This document shows positions 46,943 to 56,134 of a DNA stretch of 64,000 bases, piece by piece. The notes below the pieces were generated by a model. The model was given only the letters and a program-made list of their open reading frames with translations, made no database searches and was not told where the DNA came from. The translations under genes and the position numbers were made by a program. This DNA is from Bradyrhizobium sp. G127. Lineage in GTDB: Bacteria; Pseudomonadota; Alphaproteobacteria; Rhizobiales; Xanthobacteraceae. The stretch spans positions 372,001 to 436,000 of the forward strand of contig NZ_JAKFGN010000002.1 in assembly GCF_021502575.1 (NCBI RefSeq). Reading direction: 5' to 3'. Numbering within the stretch: position 1 is the stretch's first letter; each line of letters opens with the position of its first letter.

Positions 46943-48073
46943 TCAGGCCGCGCGCGCATAGCGAAGCAGATGGTAAGTCGGGTCACCGAACTGGATATTG
47001 ATTGCGGCGATGCGCTTGAAGTAATGCCCGACGTTGAGCTCGTCACTCATACCCATGCCGCCGTGAAGCTGGATCGCCTGCTCGCCAACGAAACGCGCCG
47101 CCTCGCCGACCTTTGACTTCGTGCCGGACGCCAGTTTCGATGCCTGCGGATCGCCCTCGGCGACGGTCAGGTTCAGGTGCTGCATCAGCGATGTAGCTTC
47201 TTGCAGCGCGATGAACATATCGACCATCCGGTGCTGCAGGACCTGGAAGGTCCCCAGCGTCACACCGAACTGCTTGCGGGTCTTGGTGTATTCCAGCGTC
47301 GACGCGTTCAGCACATCCATTGCACCGGTCGCTTCCGCGCAGAGCGCTGCGATGGCGCGATCCCGGCATGCTTCGAGTGCCACGACGCCCTCGCCTTCCT
47401 TCCCGAGCAAGCTGATCGCCGGAATGCTGACGTCTTTGAACGTGATTTCCGCCGCGCGCCGGCCGTCGATGGTCTTGAAACTTTGCAGATGAAGTCCCGC
47501 CGACTGCCGGTCCACGATGAAAAGGCTGACGCCGACGCGGTCGCGCGGACCGCCCGACGTTCGCGCAGACACGATGAGCTTGTCGGCCCACGGCGCGCCA
47601 ATCACCGCCGCCTTGGCGCCGTTCAGAATATAGTTATCGCCACTGCGCTTTGCAGTCGTGCTGACATTGTTGAGATCGTAGCGCGACTTGCCCTCGGTCC
47701 AGGCCAACGCCCAAATCGCTTCACCCGCCATGATCGGCGGCAGCAGCGCCTCGCGCTGCGCGTCGGTCCCCTGGCTTTCAATCAGGCCACCTGCCAGCAC
47801 TACGGTTTCAAAATAAGGCTCGACGACGAGATGACGGCCGAATTCCTGCATCACGATCATCGTCGCCAACGGACCGCCGCCGAGGCCACCGGACGCCTCG
47901 GAAAACGGCGCCGCCAGCAAACCGAGCTCGGCGAAAGCACTCCAGTGCTTCCGGCTCCAGCCGTCTTCGGTCGCGACGATCTTGCGGCGTGTGTCGAAGT
48001 CATACTGGTCCCGCAACAGACGCTGGATGCTGCTGCGCAGGAGTTCCTGCTCTTCTGTAAACTGAATATCCAC
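46943..48073 (-). CDS. Acyl-CoA dehydrogenase, small-subunit type
   Basis: A 376-aa FAD-dependent dehydrogenase-fold protein resembling the small subunit of pimeloyl-CoA dehydrogenase (PimD-like). Conserved pieces: WALAWTEGKSRYD, YILNGAKAAVIGA, EYTKTRKQFGVTLGTFQVLQHRM and QLHGGMGMSDELNVGHYFKRI. The usual C-terminal catalytic YEGT motif is absent. Twenty bases separate it from the other dehydrogenase gene, so the two probably form a heteromeric enzyme, as in steroid and pimelate degraders. Confidence 0.92.
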   Translation of the reverse strand: MDIQFTEEQELLRSSIQRLLRDQYDFDTRRKIVATEDGWSRKHWSAFAELGLLAAPFSEASGGLGGGPLATMIVMQEFGRHLVVEPYFETVVLAGGLIESQGTDAQREALLPPIMAGEAIWALAWTEGKSRYDLNNVSTTAKRSGDNYILNGAKAAVIGAPWADKLIVSARTSGGPRDRVGVSLFIVDRQSAGLHLQSFKTIDGRRAAEITFKDVSIPAISLLGKEGEGVVALEACRDRAIAALCAEATGAMDVLNASTLEYTKTRKQFGVTLGTFQVLQHRMVDMFIALQEATSLMQHLNLTVAEGDPQASKLASGTKSKVGEAARFVGEQAIQLHGGMGMSDELNVGHYFKRIAAINIQFGDPTYHLLRYARAA

Positions 48074-48093
48074 CGGATGCCTCGTGCGACGCG

Positions 48094-49275
48094 TTAAAGT
48101 CCGAGCACCGCTTTTGCGATGATGTTGCGCTGGATCTCGTTCGATCCGCCGTAAATGCTGAGCTTGCGCGCGTTCAGATATTTCTCAGCCGCGGTGTGCC
48201 CTTCGGCAGGCCCTGGCATAAAGATATTGGCGCTGACCGGATGCTCGCGCAGCGCAAGTCCGTAGTTTCCGATAGCCCTGTGCGTCAGATCGGTGATGCG
48301 CTGAAAGATTTCAGTCCCCCTGATCTTGAACAGCGACGCCGCCGGTCCCGGATCGATGCCGCGCGACATCTGCGCGACAACCCGAAGCTCGGTAGCTTCC
48401 AGTGCCAGCACATCGAGTTCGACCCGCGCGATGTCCTTGGTGAACTCGCCGAAAGCCGGGTCGTCCTCGCCGATCTCGGTCTTCACGATGGTCTTGAGCT
48501 TGTTCAGGTAGCGGGTCGAACGCCCGATCCCGGCCATGCTGGTGCGCTCGTTGCCCAGCAGGAACTTCGCGTAGGTCCAACCCTTGTTTTCCTCGCCGAT
48601 CAGATTTTCAACCGGCACACGAACGTTCTCGAGGAAAACGTCGTTGACCTCATGCGAACCATCGATGGTGATGATCGGACGCACGGTGACGCCCGGTGTC
48701 TTCATATCGATCAGCAGGAACGAGATGCCCGACTGTGGCTTGGCGGCGGGATCGGTGCGCACCAGACAGAAGATCCAGTCCGCATGCTGCGCCAGCGTGG
48801 TCCAGGTCTTGTGACCATTGACGATGTAATGGTCACCCTCGCGCACAGCCTTGGTGCGGACCGAAGCGAGATCGGAACCGGAGCCCGGCTCGGAATAGCC
48901 CTGACACCACCAGTCCTCGCCCGACAAAATCCGGGGTAGATATTTCTTTTTCTGCGTCTCGTTGCCGAAAGTGTAGATAACCGGCCCCACCATCGTCACG
49001 CTGAAAGCCAGCGGCGGCAGCGTCCCGGCGCGGGTCGTCTCCTGCTCGAAAATGAAGCGCTGCGTGATCGACCAGCCGGGGCCGCCGTATTCCTTCGGCC
49101 ACAGCGGAGCGATCCAGCCTTTCTTGTGGAGAATTTTGTGCCAGAGCATCGACTGCTCTTTCGTCAGATCCGTTTCCGGATTCGGCACGCGCATTTCCTG
49201 CGGATAGTTTTCCGCGATGAAGGCTCTCACCTCATCGCGAAATGCCGCATCCTCCCTGGAAAGCTTCAGCTCCAT
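48094..49275 (-). CDS. Acyl-CoA dehydrogenase, large-subunit type
   Basis: A 393-aa FAD-dependent dehydrogenase that introduces the 2,3 double bond into an acyl-CoA. Seen: WWCQGYSEPGSGSDLASVRT (flavin/substrate site), HYIVNGHKTWTT, FLLGNERTSMAG and SIYGGSNEIQRNIIAKAVLGL. The catalytic Glu of the medium-chain type (YEGT) reads YGGS, so the base must lie elsewhere, as in the two-subunit enzymes. Twelve bases from the SDR gene upstream; same operon. Confidence 0.93.
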   Translation of the reverse strand: MELKLSREDAAFRDEVRAFIAENYPQEMRVPNPETDLTKEQSMLWHKILHKKGWIAPLWPKEYGGPGWSITQRFIFEQETTRAGTLPPLAFSVTMVGPVIYTFGNETQKKKYLPRILSGEDWWCQGYSEPGSGSDLASVRTKAVREGDHYIVNGHKTWTTLAQHADWIFCLVRTDPAAKPQSGISFLLIDMKTPGVTVRPIITIDGSHEVNDVFLENVRVPVENLIGEENKGWTYAKFLLGNERTSMAGIGRSTRYLNKLKTIVKTEIGEDDPAFGEFTKDIARVELDVLALEATELRVVAQMSRGIDPGPAASLFKIRGTEIFQRITDLTHRAIGNYGLALREHPVSANIFMPGPAEGHTAAEKYLNARKLSIYGGSNEIQRNIIAKAVLGL

Positions 49276-49287
49276 CGGACGGCTCCG

Positions 49288-50031
49288 TTACCACTTCTCG
49301 CCGAACGGGCGGATTTCGGTCTCGAATGTCCAGGCGTCGCGGGGCTGCTGATAAAGCTGCCAGTAGGTTTCCGCGACGGCCGCCGGACGCATCAGACGAT
49401 TCGGATCGAGGTTCTCGATCGCCTCCTTGCCTTCGCGGTTGGCGATCAACTGCCGCACCCACTCGGTATCGACGCTGGAGTCGATGATAAGATGGGCGAC
49501 GTGAATGTTCTTCGGGCCCAATTCGCGCGCAATCGACTGCGCAACGGCACGCAGGCCGAACTTGGCGCTGGCGAATGCCGCGAAACCCGAACCACCGCGT
49601 AAGCTCGCCGTCGCACCGGTGAAGAAGATGGCCCCCTTGCCGCGCGGCAGCATCACGCGGGCGGCTTCGCGCCCAGCGAGGAAGCCCGAATAGCAAGCCA
49701 TTTCCCAGACCTTGCGGAATACGCGCTCGGTGGTTTCCACAATGGGGAAGTTAACGTTGGCGCCGATGTTGAAAATGCAGACTTCCAATGGCGCATGCTT
49801 GTCGGCATCGGAGATGAAGGAAATCATCTCCTCTTCCTTGCGCGCATCGAGCGAGCGGCCAAACACCGTGCCGCCTGCATCGCGGATTTCCTTCATCAGA
49901 GGTTCAAGCTTCTCGCCTTGACGCCGGCCGACGAAAACAGTGAAGCCTTCGGCTGCGAATTTCTTGGCGATCTCGCCGCCGATGAAGTCTCCGGCGCCGA
50001 TGACGGCCACGGTCGCGTTACGTTTCTGCAA
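49288..50031 (-). CDS. SDR-fold protein lacking catalytic Ser and Tyr, paralogue 1
   Basis: A 247-aa Rossmann-fold protein of the short-chain dehydrogenase superfamily with glycine motif VIGAGDFIGGE (10-20). By alignment to the usual S...YxxxK triad, Ser is Ala140 and Tyr is Phe153, with Lys157 kept (GFAAFASAKFGL). Normal hydride-transfer chemistry is therefore doubtful. Its equal-length paralogue lies across the ligase gene at 51882. The operon context (ligase, dehydrogenases, thiolase) suggests a CoA-ester or intermediate-binding role, or chemistry not based on Tyr. Confidence 0.88.
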   Translation of the reverse strand: MQKRNATVAVIGAGDFIGGEIAKKFAAEGFTVFVGRRQGEKLEPLMKEIRDAGGTVFGRSLDARKEEEMISFISDADKHAPLEVCIFNIGANVNFPIVETTERVFRKVWEMACYSGFLAGREAARVMLPRGKGAIFFTGATASLRGGSGFAAFASAKFGLRAVAQSIARELGPKNIHVAHLIIDSSVDTEWVRQLIANREGKEAIENLDPNRLMRPAAVAETYWQLYQQPRDAWTFETEIRPFGEKW

Positions 50032-50096
50032 GGTCTTTCTCCCGGCGAGAGTAAATTTCAGGATTTTGTCGCGATTTCAGTGACGCAAATCTTGCG

Positions 50097-51653
50097 TCAC
50101 GTCTCCCGCAGCGATTCAGCCAGTTTGTGCTTCAGGATCTTGCCCGTCGATGTCGCCGGCAGAGCGTCCAGCACGATGATCTGCGACGGACGCTTGTAGG
50201 ACGTAAGCTGCTTGCCGGCGAAGGCCATCAGCTCCGATGGGGTCACATTGGAGCCCTTCAGCAACTGAACGAAGGCCACCACTTCTTCATTGCCATCGGC
50301 AGAGCGCCCCACCACGGCGGACTGCACCACGGCATCGTGCGAACTGAGCACGGCCTCCACCTCGGCCGGATAGACATTGAAGCCCGACCGGATAATCATT
50401 TCCTTGGTGCGACCGACGATGAAGAAGCATCCGCCATCGGCGCGCGCAAGGTCGCCGGTATTGAACCAGCCGTCGCTGTCGATCGCTTTCGCGGTGAGAT
50501 CCGGCGCGCGATAATACCCAAGCATGACGTTGCGGCCGCGGACATGCAGTTCACCGACAGTTCCGTCAGCGACAATTGCGCCTTCGCGGTTGACGATGCG
50601 CGCCTCGATACCGGGCAACAGTGTTCCGACCGCCTCATCCGGACGCGGCGAATCCAGCCGCACGCCGGAAATGCCCGGTGAGCACTCCGTGATGCCGTAG
50701 CCGTTCAGCAGCGACAGACCCAATTCCTGTTCAGTGCGGCGCTTGAGATCAAGATCGAGCGGCGCGCCTGCAACGGTGATCATGCGCAGCGAGCCGGTGT
50801 TCAGTTTATCGATGCCCTGCAACGTCTTGTATTCGAGCAACCGCTGGAAGGTTGCCGGTACGCCGTTGAGGATGGTCACGCCGTCCTCGGCGATGGCCTT
50901 TGCCAATACAGCGGGATCGTATTTGCTGACCATTTGGACCGTGCCGCCGGTCATCAGAGTCTGGAGCAACAGCGAGACACCGACGATGTGAGAGATCGGC
51001 AACACGACATAGACCCTGTCGCGATTGTCCATCTTCCGGAACAGCGCGATCGCCTTGGCACTGAACAGCAGGTTTTCGTGAGTCAGCATCACGCCTTTCG
51101 GCGTACCTGTAGTCCCCGAAGTATAGATCAGAACGGCGACCTGCTTGGCGGGATTGACGTGAACCGGCTCCGCCGCCGCAGTTTCATTCAGGAGTCCGAT
51201 CCCGATATCTTTCAGCGGACCGACATTGCCAATAGTCGCGCCGACGCGCGTCGCATGGTTCGCGGACTCCGGCGAGACGTTCACCGTGAAGAACATCCGT
51301 CTTGCGCCGCTGTGGTCGCGAATCTGATCCAGTTCGCGCGGGGACAACCGCGGATTGACAACGATCGCCCAAGCATCGATCCGGCTGGCCGCGAGCAACA
51401 ATGCTGCCAGCGCGATGCAATTCTCACTGACGATCATCATCCGGTCGCCGGGCCGAACGTTGAGCTCCCGCAGCGCCGAGGCCACCTGCTCCACGGATTC
51501 GGAAAGCTGCCGGTACGACCAGATTACAGATCCTTCGACTAGCGCCGGGTGATCGGGCGTCGCGGAGACTGCGCGATCCATGGTCTGGTGCAGGCGATCC
51601 GGGATCTCTTTCAGTATGTCAGCGACGTCAATCGCCTGAGCAGCGCTTGCCAA
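50097..51653 (-). CDS. Acyl-CoA synthetase (AMP-forming), first gene of catabolic operon
   Basis: Activates a carboxylic acid with ATP and CoA. The 518-aa adenylate-forming enzyme contains the P-loop motif YTSGTTGTPKGVMLTH, the YGITECSPG motif, the GWFNTGDLA hinge, and the C-terminal lysine region STGKILKHKL. A TTG start six codons into the open frame is preferred because GGGAGG stands six bases before it; an upstream TTG (51671) is possible. It is led by operator A, and SDR and dehydrogenase genes follow on the same strand. Confidence 0.9.
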   Translation of the reverse strand: MASAAQAIDVADILKEIPDRLHQTMDRAVSATPDHPALVEGSVIWSYRQLSESVEQVASALRELNVRPGDRMMIVSENCIALAALLLAASRIDAWAIVVNPRLSPRELDQIRDHSGARRMFFTVNVSPESANHATRVGATIGNVGPLKDIGIGLLNETAAAEPVHVNPAKQVAVLIYTSGTTGTPKGVMLTHENLLFSAKAIALFRKMDNRDRVYVVLPISHIVGVSLLLQTLMTGGTVQMVSKYDPAVLAKAIAEDGVTILNGVPATFQRLLEYKTLQGIDKLNTGSLRMITVAGAPLDLDLKRRTEQELGLSLLNGYGITECSPGISGVRLDSPRPDEAVGTLLPGIEARIVNREGAIVADGTVGELHVRGRNVMLGYYRAPDLTAKAIDSDGWFNTGDLARADGGCFFIVGRTKEMIIRSGFNVYPAEVEAVLSSHDAVVQSAVVGRSADGNEEVVAFVQLLKGSNVTPSELMAFAGKQLTSYKRPSQIIVLDALPATSTGKILKHKLAESLRET

Positions 51654-51717
51654 TTTCAACCTCCCGGGCAATGTCCGGCCGCTTCCGGGGCGACCTTTGA
51701 ACTTCGCTCAACCTATC

Positions 51718-51739
51718 GTTCTTTTTTAGAACTAGTCAA
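51718..51739 (-). promoter_or_regulatory. Operator/promoter site A
   Basis: Minus strand reads TTGACTA, then GTTCTAAAAAAGAAC, a 15-bp palindrome (GTTC-N7-GAAC) placed in the spacer after the -35. The whole 22-base unit is identical to site B at 59178. It drives the acyl-CoA synthetase/SDR/dehydrogenase operon. Confidence 0.75.
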
Positions 51740-51881
51740 TCGGATTTGATGCGGCGCAAGACAGATATGAACTGCTCTCCCGGGTACATAACGTTCATTC
51801 CGCAGCGCGATAGCCGTTTACAACGAGCATCCCGCCGGTTATGAAACAAAGTACCAAATAAGAACTATATAGGAGGATTCC

Positions 51882-52625
51882 GTGGCTCAAAGCAAAGGCG
51901 CAGTGGTGTTGGTTGGTGCGGGCGACGCCATCGGAGCAGCGGTTGCCAGGCGCTTCGCCAAGGGCGGATACAAGGTTTGTGTGGCGCGCCGCGATGCAGC
52001 CAAGTCTCAGGGGCTCGTCGATGAATTGAAGGCGGAAGGATGCGAGGTTCACGCTATCAGCGTGGACGCCCGCCAGGAAGCCGATGTGCAAGCCATGTTC
52101 GCCCGCATCGAAAAGGAAATCGGCCCGATCGAGGTTTGCCTCTACAACGCCGGATCCAACGTCAACAAACCGCTGCTGGAAACCACCGAGAAGTTGTTCT
52201 TCAAGGCATGGGAGCTTGCGTGCTACGGCGGGTTCCTCGTGGGACGCGAAGCTGCCAAATACATGATGCAGCGCGGCCACGGCACAATCCTGTTTACCGG
52301 CGCCACCGCCAGCGTCCGCGGTGGCAAGGGATTCGCGGCCTTCGCGTCCGCCAAATTCGGACTGCGCGCCGTCGCTCAAGCAATGGCCCGTGAACTCGGC
52401 CCGAAGAATATTCATGTCATCCATCTGCTGATTGACGCCGCTGTGGACAGCGAAGCCATTCACCAGCGGATGAAAGCTGCGAAGGGGATCGAAGCAAGCG
52501 ACATCCCCGCCGACAGCCTGACAAAGACGGACTCCATCGCGGATGCCTACTGGTTCGCGCATCATCAGAGGCGCGACGGCTGGACTCACGAACTCGATCT
52601 GCGTCCCTCTGTGGAGACATGGTAA
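51882..52625 (+). CDS. SDR-fold protein lacking catalytic Ser and Tyr, paralogue 2
   Basis: A 247-aa SDR-superfamily protein, clearly a paralogue of the one at 49288 (same length, shared GATAS-RGG-GFAAFASAKFGLRAVAQ segment). Glycine motif VGAGDAIGAA; catalytic Ser is Ala141, Tyr is Phe154, Lys158 is kept. GTG start with AGGAGG five bases before it. Its stop is two bases from the glutathione transferase gene, so these two form an operon running away from the synthetase operon. Confidence 0.88.
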   Translation: MAQSKGAVVLVGAGDAIGAAVARRFAKGGYKVCVARRDAAKSQGLVDELKAEGCEVHAISVDARQEADVQAMFARIEKEIGPIEVCLYNAGSNVNKPLLETTEKLFFKAWELACYGGFLVGREAAKYMMQRGHGTILFTGATASVRGGKGFAAFASAKFGLRAVAQAMARELGPKNIHVIHLLIDAAVDSEAIHQRMKAAKGIEASDIPADSLTKTDSIADAYWFAHHQRRDGWTHELDLRPSVETW

Positions 52626-52626
52626 G

Positions 52627-53319
52627 ATGGCTGCCGCTCCGAACCTCACGCTATGGGGCGTCGGAACCAGCCGCACGGTCCGTCCGCATTGGGCGCTGGC
52701 AGAACTCGGTTTGCGTTACGAAACTCGCGCCATTGGCCCCCGCACCGGCGAAACCAAGACATCGGAATACACAAAACTTAATCCGCGTCAGAAAGTGCCG
52801 ATGCTTCAGGACGGCGACTTCTCGATCGGCGAGAGTGCCGCCATCGTCGCCTATCTGGCGCGGACGTATGGCAGTCCCGGCCGATGGCTGATCCCCGATG
52901 ACAAGCAAGCCTACGCCAAGTGGCTGGAATGGTGTTTTTTCATCGTCACCGAACTTGATTCCACCAGCCTGTATGTCATGCGGCGCCATAGCGCCGGCGC
53001 GCTCGGACACATCTATGGCGTTGCGCCGGAAGTCACCACGAAAGCCGGTGAATACTTCCGCGAGCAATTGCGGCATGTCGAGGTCGCACTTGAGGACGGA
53101 CGAACCTTCCTGATGGGCGAGCAATTTACCAGCGCGGACATTCTGTTGACGACATGCCTCGAATGGGCGATCGCCTACGGCGTCGGCATCTGCGACAACG
53201 CCAAGCCTTATCTTGAACGCATCCAGTTGCGGCCCGGCTACCAGCGCGGCACCGCGGCGAACGTTCCGCCCGCACCCGGCGAGCCGGTCATCCGTCCGGC
53301 CGGCCTGAGTTGTCCGTAA
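52627..53319 (+). CDS. Glutathione S-transferase family protein
   Basis: A 230-aa cytosolic GST: thioredoxin-like N-domain (about 5-80, with WGVGTSRTVRPHWALAELGL and the cis-Pro region QKVPMLQDGDFSIGESAAI) and a helical C-domain. Within a CoA-dependent catabolic cluster it may isomerise or conjugate an intermediate with glutathione. Starts two bases after the SDR gene. Confidence 0.9.
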   Translation: MAAAPNLTLWGVGTSRTVRPHWALAELGLRYETRAIGPRTGETKTSEYTKLNPRQKVPMLQDGDFSIGESAAIVAYLARTYGSPGRWLIPDDKQAYAKWLEWCFFIVTELDSTSLYVMRRHSAGALGHIYGVAPEVTTKAGEYFREQLRHVEVALEDGRTFLMGEQFTSADILLTTCLEWAIAYGVGICDNAKPYLERIQLRPGYQRGTAANVPPAPGEPVIRPAGLSCP

Positions 53320-53332
53320 CAGGATGAAGGAA

Positions 53333-53365
53333 AGGCTGCGGGCAAAACCTGCGGCCTTTTTGTTT
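53333..53365. terminator. Terminator between convergent GST and CoA-transferase genes
   Basis: AAAGGCTGCGG-GCAAAA-CCTGCGGCCTTT with U tract TTTTTGTTT on the plus strand, 14 bases after the GST stop. The opposite strand has only short Ts. Confidence 0.85.
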
Positions 53366-54564
53366 CAGCGCGCCGCCCGCACCGATTTATCAGCAATCAT
53401 CGCATCGATGGCGGCGTCGCTGTAGCCGAGATCGCGCAGCACGGTGCGCGAATGCTCACCGACCCGCGGCGCAGGGCCGCCGATGACGGCCTTGTTGACC
53501 TCGAAGATCGCCGCGGGCTTCGGCTGACGCACCCGCCCCACCGTCGGCTGGTCGAATTCCTCGATCAGGCCGCGCGCCACCACCTGGTCGTTGCCGATAA
53601 TCTCGCTGCGGCGCAGGATCGGAGAACACGGCACATCGGCGGCATCCAGACGCTCCAGCCATTCGGCGGTGGTGCGCTGACTGATGTATTCCTGCATCTT
53701 GTTGATGCGCGCGGTGGCGTTGACGAAACGCGCGCTCGGCGTCGCGAAACGCTCGTCTTTCGCTAGCTCCGGATCGCCCGAGGCCTTGCAGAAACCCTGC
53801 CATTCGGAATCCGAAATGGTGCCGGCGGTGATATAGCCGTCCAGCGTCTGAAACACGAGGTCAGGCCGGTCGTTCGGGTCCCCCGCGGCCGCTTCGGAGC
53901 CGACAACGGTGTATTGCATCATGCCTTCCGGCCACAGATACGAGATCATGGTGTCGAGCATCGCCACCTGGATGTGGTCGCCCTTGCCTGTTTTCTCGCG
54001 GGCATACAGCGCCGACGAGACCGCCTGCGCCGTGAAGACCGAGGTTGTCTTGTCGCAGACGATGGTCCGGATCATCTGCGGGCGGTTGGTCACCGGCTGC
54101 GACTGGATGTCGGCAAAGCCCGACAGAGCCTGAATGATCGGATCGTAGACCCGCTTCTTGACGTAAGGACCGCTGTCGCCGACGCCGCTGATCGAGACAT
54201 AGATCAGCCGCGGATATTTCTTGCGCAGCTCTTCCTGGCCGAGTCCCAGGCGCTCCATGGTGCCGGGGCGGAAGTTCTGCACCAGCACGTCTGCCTGCGA
54301 CGCCAGCTTGGCCAACACCTCGCGGCCCGCATCGCTCTTGATGTCGATCGAAAGCGAGCGCTTGCCGCGATTGCACGACACGAACAGCGCCGAGAACTCA
54401 CCGGCCGCATCGATCAGCGTCCGGCTCCGTCGCGTGCCATCGCCGCTGGTCGGCTCGATCTTCAGCACATCCGCGCCCTGATCGGCCAGAAACATCGTCG
54501 CATAGGGACCCGACACCACCGCCGTCAGATCCAGAACGCGCACGCCATGAAGGGGACCGGGCAT
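53365..54564 (-). CDS. CaiB/BaiF class III CoA-transferase
   Basis: Transfers CoA between acids without ATP. The 399-aa protein has the family N-terminus GVRVLDLTAVVSGPYATMFLADQGADVLKIE and the catalytic Asp in VYDPIIQALSGFADIQS (position of Asp169 in formyl-CoA transferase). Substrate unknown; it may move CoA from a product such as succinyl-CoA onto the incoming acid. It follows the isomerase-like gene by 95 bases on the same strand. Confidence 0.93.
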   Translation of the reverse strand: MPGPLHGVRVLDLTAVVSGPYATMFLADQGADVLKIEPTSGDGTRRSRTLIDAAGEFSALFVSCNRGKRSLSIDIKSDAGREVLAKLASQADVLVQNFRPGTMERLGLGQEELRKKYPRLIYVSISGVGDSGPYVKKRVYDPIIQALSGFADIQSQPVTNRPQMIRTIVCDKTTSVFTAQAVSSALYAREKTGKGDHIQVAMLDTMISYLWPEGMMQYTVVGSEAAAGDPNDRPDLVFQTLDGYITAGTISDSEWQGFCKASGDPELAKDERFATPSARFVNATARINKMQEYISQRTTAEWLERLDAADVPCSPILRRSEIIGNDQVVARGLIEEFDQPTVGRVRQPKPAAIFEVNKAVIGGPAPRVGEHSRTVLRDLGYSDAAIDAMIADKSVRAAR

Positions 54565-54659
54565 CTGTTTCTTCCTGTTTGTCTTGACAGCTGGGCTGGC
54601 TGAGGGCCTTGCCGCTGGATTCCGGAGATCAGTTTAAACGCTAAGCAAGCGTTTCGAAA

Positions 54660-55298
54660 TCAGGCGGATTTGGCTTTCGCTGCACCGAGCTGCTCGACGA
54701 TCGATTCCTCGACATCGCGAAGCTGGTCCTTGCCGAAGAACATCTCCTTGCCGACGAAGAAAGTCGGCGAACCGAACGCGCCGCGGTTGACAGCGTCCGT
54801 CGTCACCTCGATCAGCCTCTTTTTCACATCGTCCTGCTGCGCGCGGGCAATCAAGCGATCGATGTCGATACCTGATGACAGGAAAGCGTTCCGGAAAATT
54901 TCGGGGTCGTCCATCTTCTTCGGCTCTTCCCACATGTGATGGTAGGCGGCGCGAAAGTACGGCTCGAACATGTTCTCGAATATCGCAGCTGTGGCGCCGC
55001 GCATCAGCATCAGCGTGTTCACCGGAAAGAACTGGTTCTGCTTGAATTTCGTGATGTTGTGGCGGCGGACGAAACGCTGCGTCTCGAGCGCGTTGTATTC
55101 CGGCTTGTTCTTGATGCCGCGAAGCGAGTCGAACGGCGACATGTTGTTGGTCGCCTTGTAAATCCCGCCAAGCAAAACAGGAACGTAGTCGAACTTCACG
55201 CCGGTGCGTTTTTCGATTCCCGGGAGGGCGTACTCCGCCAGATAGGCATTCGGACTGCCAAAATCGAACTGAAACTCGACTTTCAAGGGACTGGCCAC
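54660..55298 (-). CDS. DsbA-fold kappa-GST/HCCA isomerase family protein
   Basis: A 212-aa protein of the 2-hydroxychromene-2-carboxylate isomerase/kappa glutathione transferase family: thioredoxin fold with an inserted helical domain, and FDFGSPNAYLAEYAL in place of a CxxC, the serine being the usual catalytic residue. AFGSPTFFVGKEMFFGKDQ is the C-terminal cis-Pro region. A GTG start with GGAGG eight bases upstream is chosen; the open frame continues to 55379 but that ATG would sit inside the promoter of operator C. Confidence 0.85.
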   Translation of the reverse strand: MASPLKVEFQFDFGSPNAYLAEYALPGIEKRTGVKFDYVPVLLGGIYKATNNMSPFDSLRGIKNKPEYNALETQRFVRRHNITKFKQNQFFPVNTLMLMRGATAAIFENMFEPYFRAAYHHMWEEPKKMDDPEIFRNAFLSSGIDIDRLIARAQQDDVKKRLIEVTTDAVNRGAFGSPTFFVGKEMFFGKDQLRDVEESIVEQLGAAKAKSA

Positions 55299-55382
55299 CG
55301 CGCTTTTCCTCCTCTGCCGCACGCCATTTCCGCGTGCTTTTTTAACGCCCTGACCTTGCCGGAGCGACGGCTCATTCATAAA

Positions 55383-55403
55383 GTTCTAAAATCGAACTGT
55401 CAA
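55383..55403 (-). promoter_or_regulatory. Operator/promoter site C
   Basis: Minus strand TTGACA, GTTCGATTTTAGAAC, TT, then TATGAA: a 17-base spacer with the GTTC-N7-GAAC palindrome inside it and a fair -10. It shares the palindrome ends and placement with sites A and B and lies about 85 bases before the isomerase-like gene's GTG. Confidence 0.7.
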
Positions 55404-55546
55404 TTCGGGATAACTGTTCCTCGGTTTTGTGCTCGCAACCGCCCGATTAGGACTTTTGTCCAGCTCAGTGCCTATTTAGAATGGGACCACATCAGGCTAT
55501 ATAAATACCATTGGAACTACGCCTAAGGACCGAATCGGAGACGACT

Positions 55547-56071
55547 ATGAGATGGGACGAACTTGAAGAGGAGCCATGCTCCATGGCCCGCACCATCGGC
55601 GTGATTGGCGACCGCTGGAGTCTGCTGATCCTGCGCGAATGCTTCCTCCGCACCCGCCGGTTCGAGGCCTTCCAGGCTGCGCTTGGGATCACCCGGCATC
55701 TGCTGGCGGAACGGCTCAAGAAGATGGTCCGTCTCGGCGTCTTGCGGCGGGTGCCCTATCAGGAATCGCCGAAGCGCCACGAGTATATTCTGACCCAGAA
55801 GGGCCTCGACCTCTACCCGATCATGATGGCGATCGTTCACTGGGGCGACATCCATATGGTGGACGAGCGCGGCCGCCCGCTGATCCATGTTCACAAGAAT
55901 TGCGGCAAGCAGTTCGATCCGGTCATGGTGTGCTCGGAATGCGGTGACCCTCTCGTCGCCAAGGAAGTCGACGTCTTCCCCGGCCCCGGCGCCCGCCCGA
56001 AGACCGATACGCCGAAGCCGGCAAAAGTTGCCAAGGCAAAGCCTGCGCGCGCAAAGGCCCGCGCCGCCTGA
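55547..56071 (+). CDS. HxlR-family transcriptional regulator
   Basis: A 174-aa DNA-binding protein. The HxlR-type winged helix covers about residues 8-105: CSMARTIGVIGDRWSLLILREC, then FEAFQAALGITRHLLAERLKKMVRLGVL and the wing RVPYQESPKRHEYILT. A C-terminal stretch has CSEC and an upstream cysteine (NCGK) that could bind metal, then a Lys/Ala/Pro-rich tail of about 35 residues. Start set by GGAG six bases before the ATG. It is the only regulator gene in the cluster and is the natural candidate to bind sites A-C. Confidence 0.9.
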   Translation: MRWDELEEEPCSMARTIGVIGDRWSLLILRECFLRTRRFEAFQAALGITRHLLAERLKKMVRLGVLRRVPYQESPKRHEYILTQKGLDLYPIMMAIVHWGDIHMVDERGRPLIHVHKNCGKQFDPVMVCSECGDPLVAKEVDVFPGPGARPKTDTPKPAKVAKAKPARAKARAA

Positions 56072-56105
56072 GCACCGAACGTCGGGATCAACGGCCAAAA
56101 CGACC

Positions 56106-56134
56106 AAAGGCGCCGGCCTTCCGGCGCCTTTTTG
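56106..56134. terminator. Terminator between HxlR and acyl-CoA synthetase genes
   Basis: AAAGGCGCCGG-CCTT-CCGGCGCCTTTTT, 35 bases after the HxlR stop, with Us on the plus strand. It abuts the stop codon of the convergent synthetase gene. Confidence 0.88.

Noticed and set aside
55299-55379. Longer start for the isomerase-like gene at 55379
   Set aside because: That ATG overlaps the -10 element of promoter C, whereas the GTG at 55298 has a well-spaced GGAGG.
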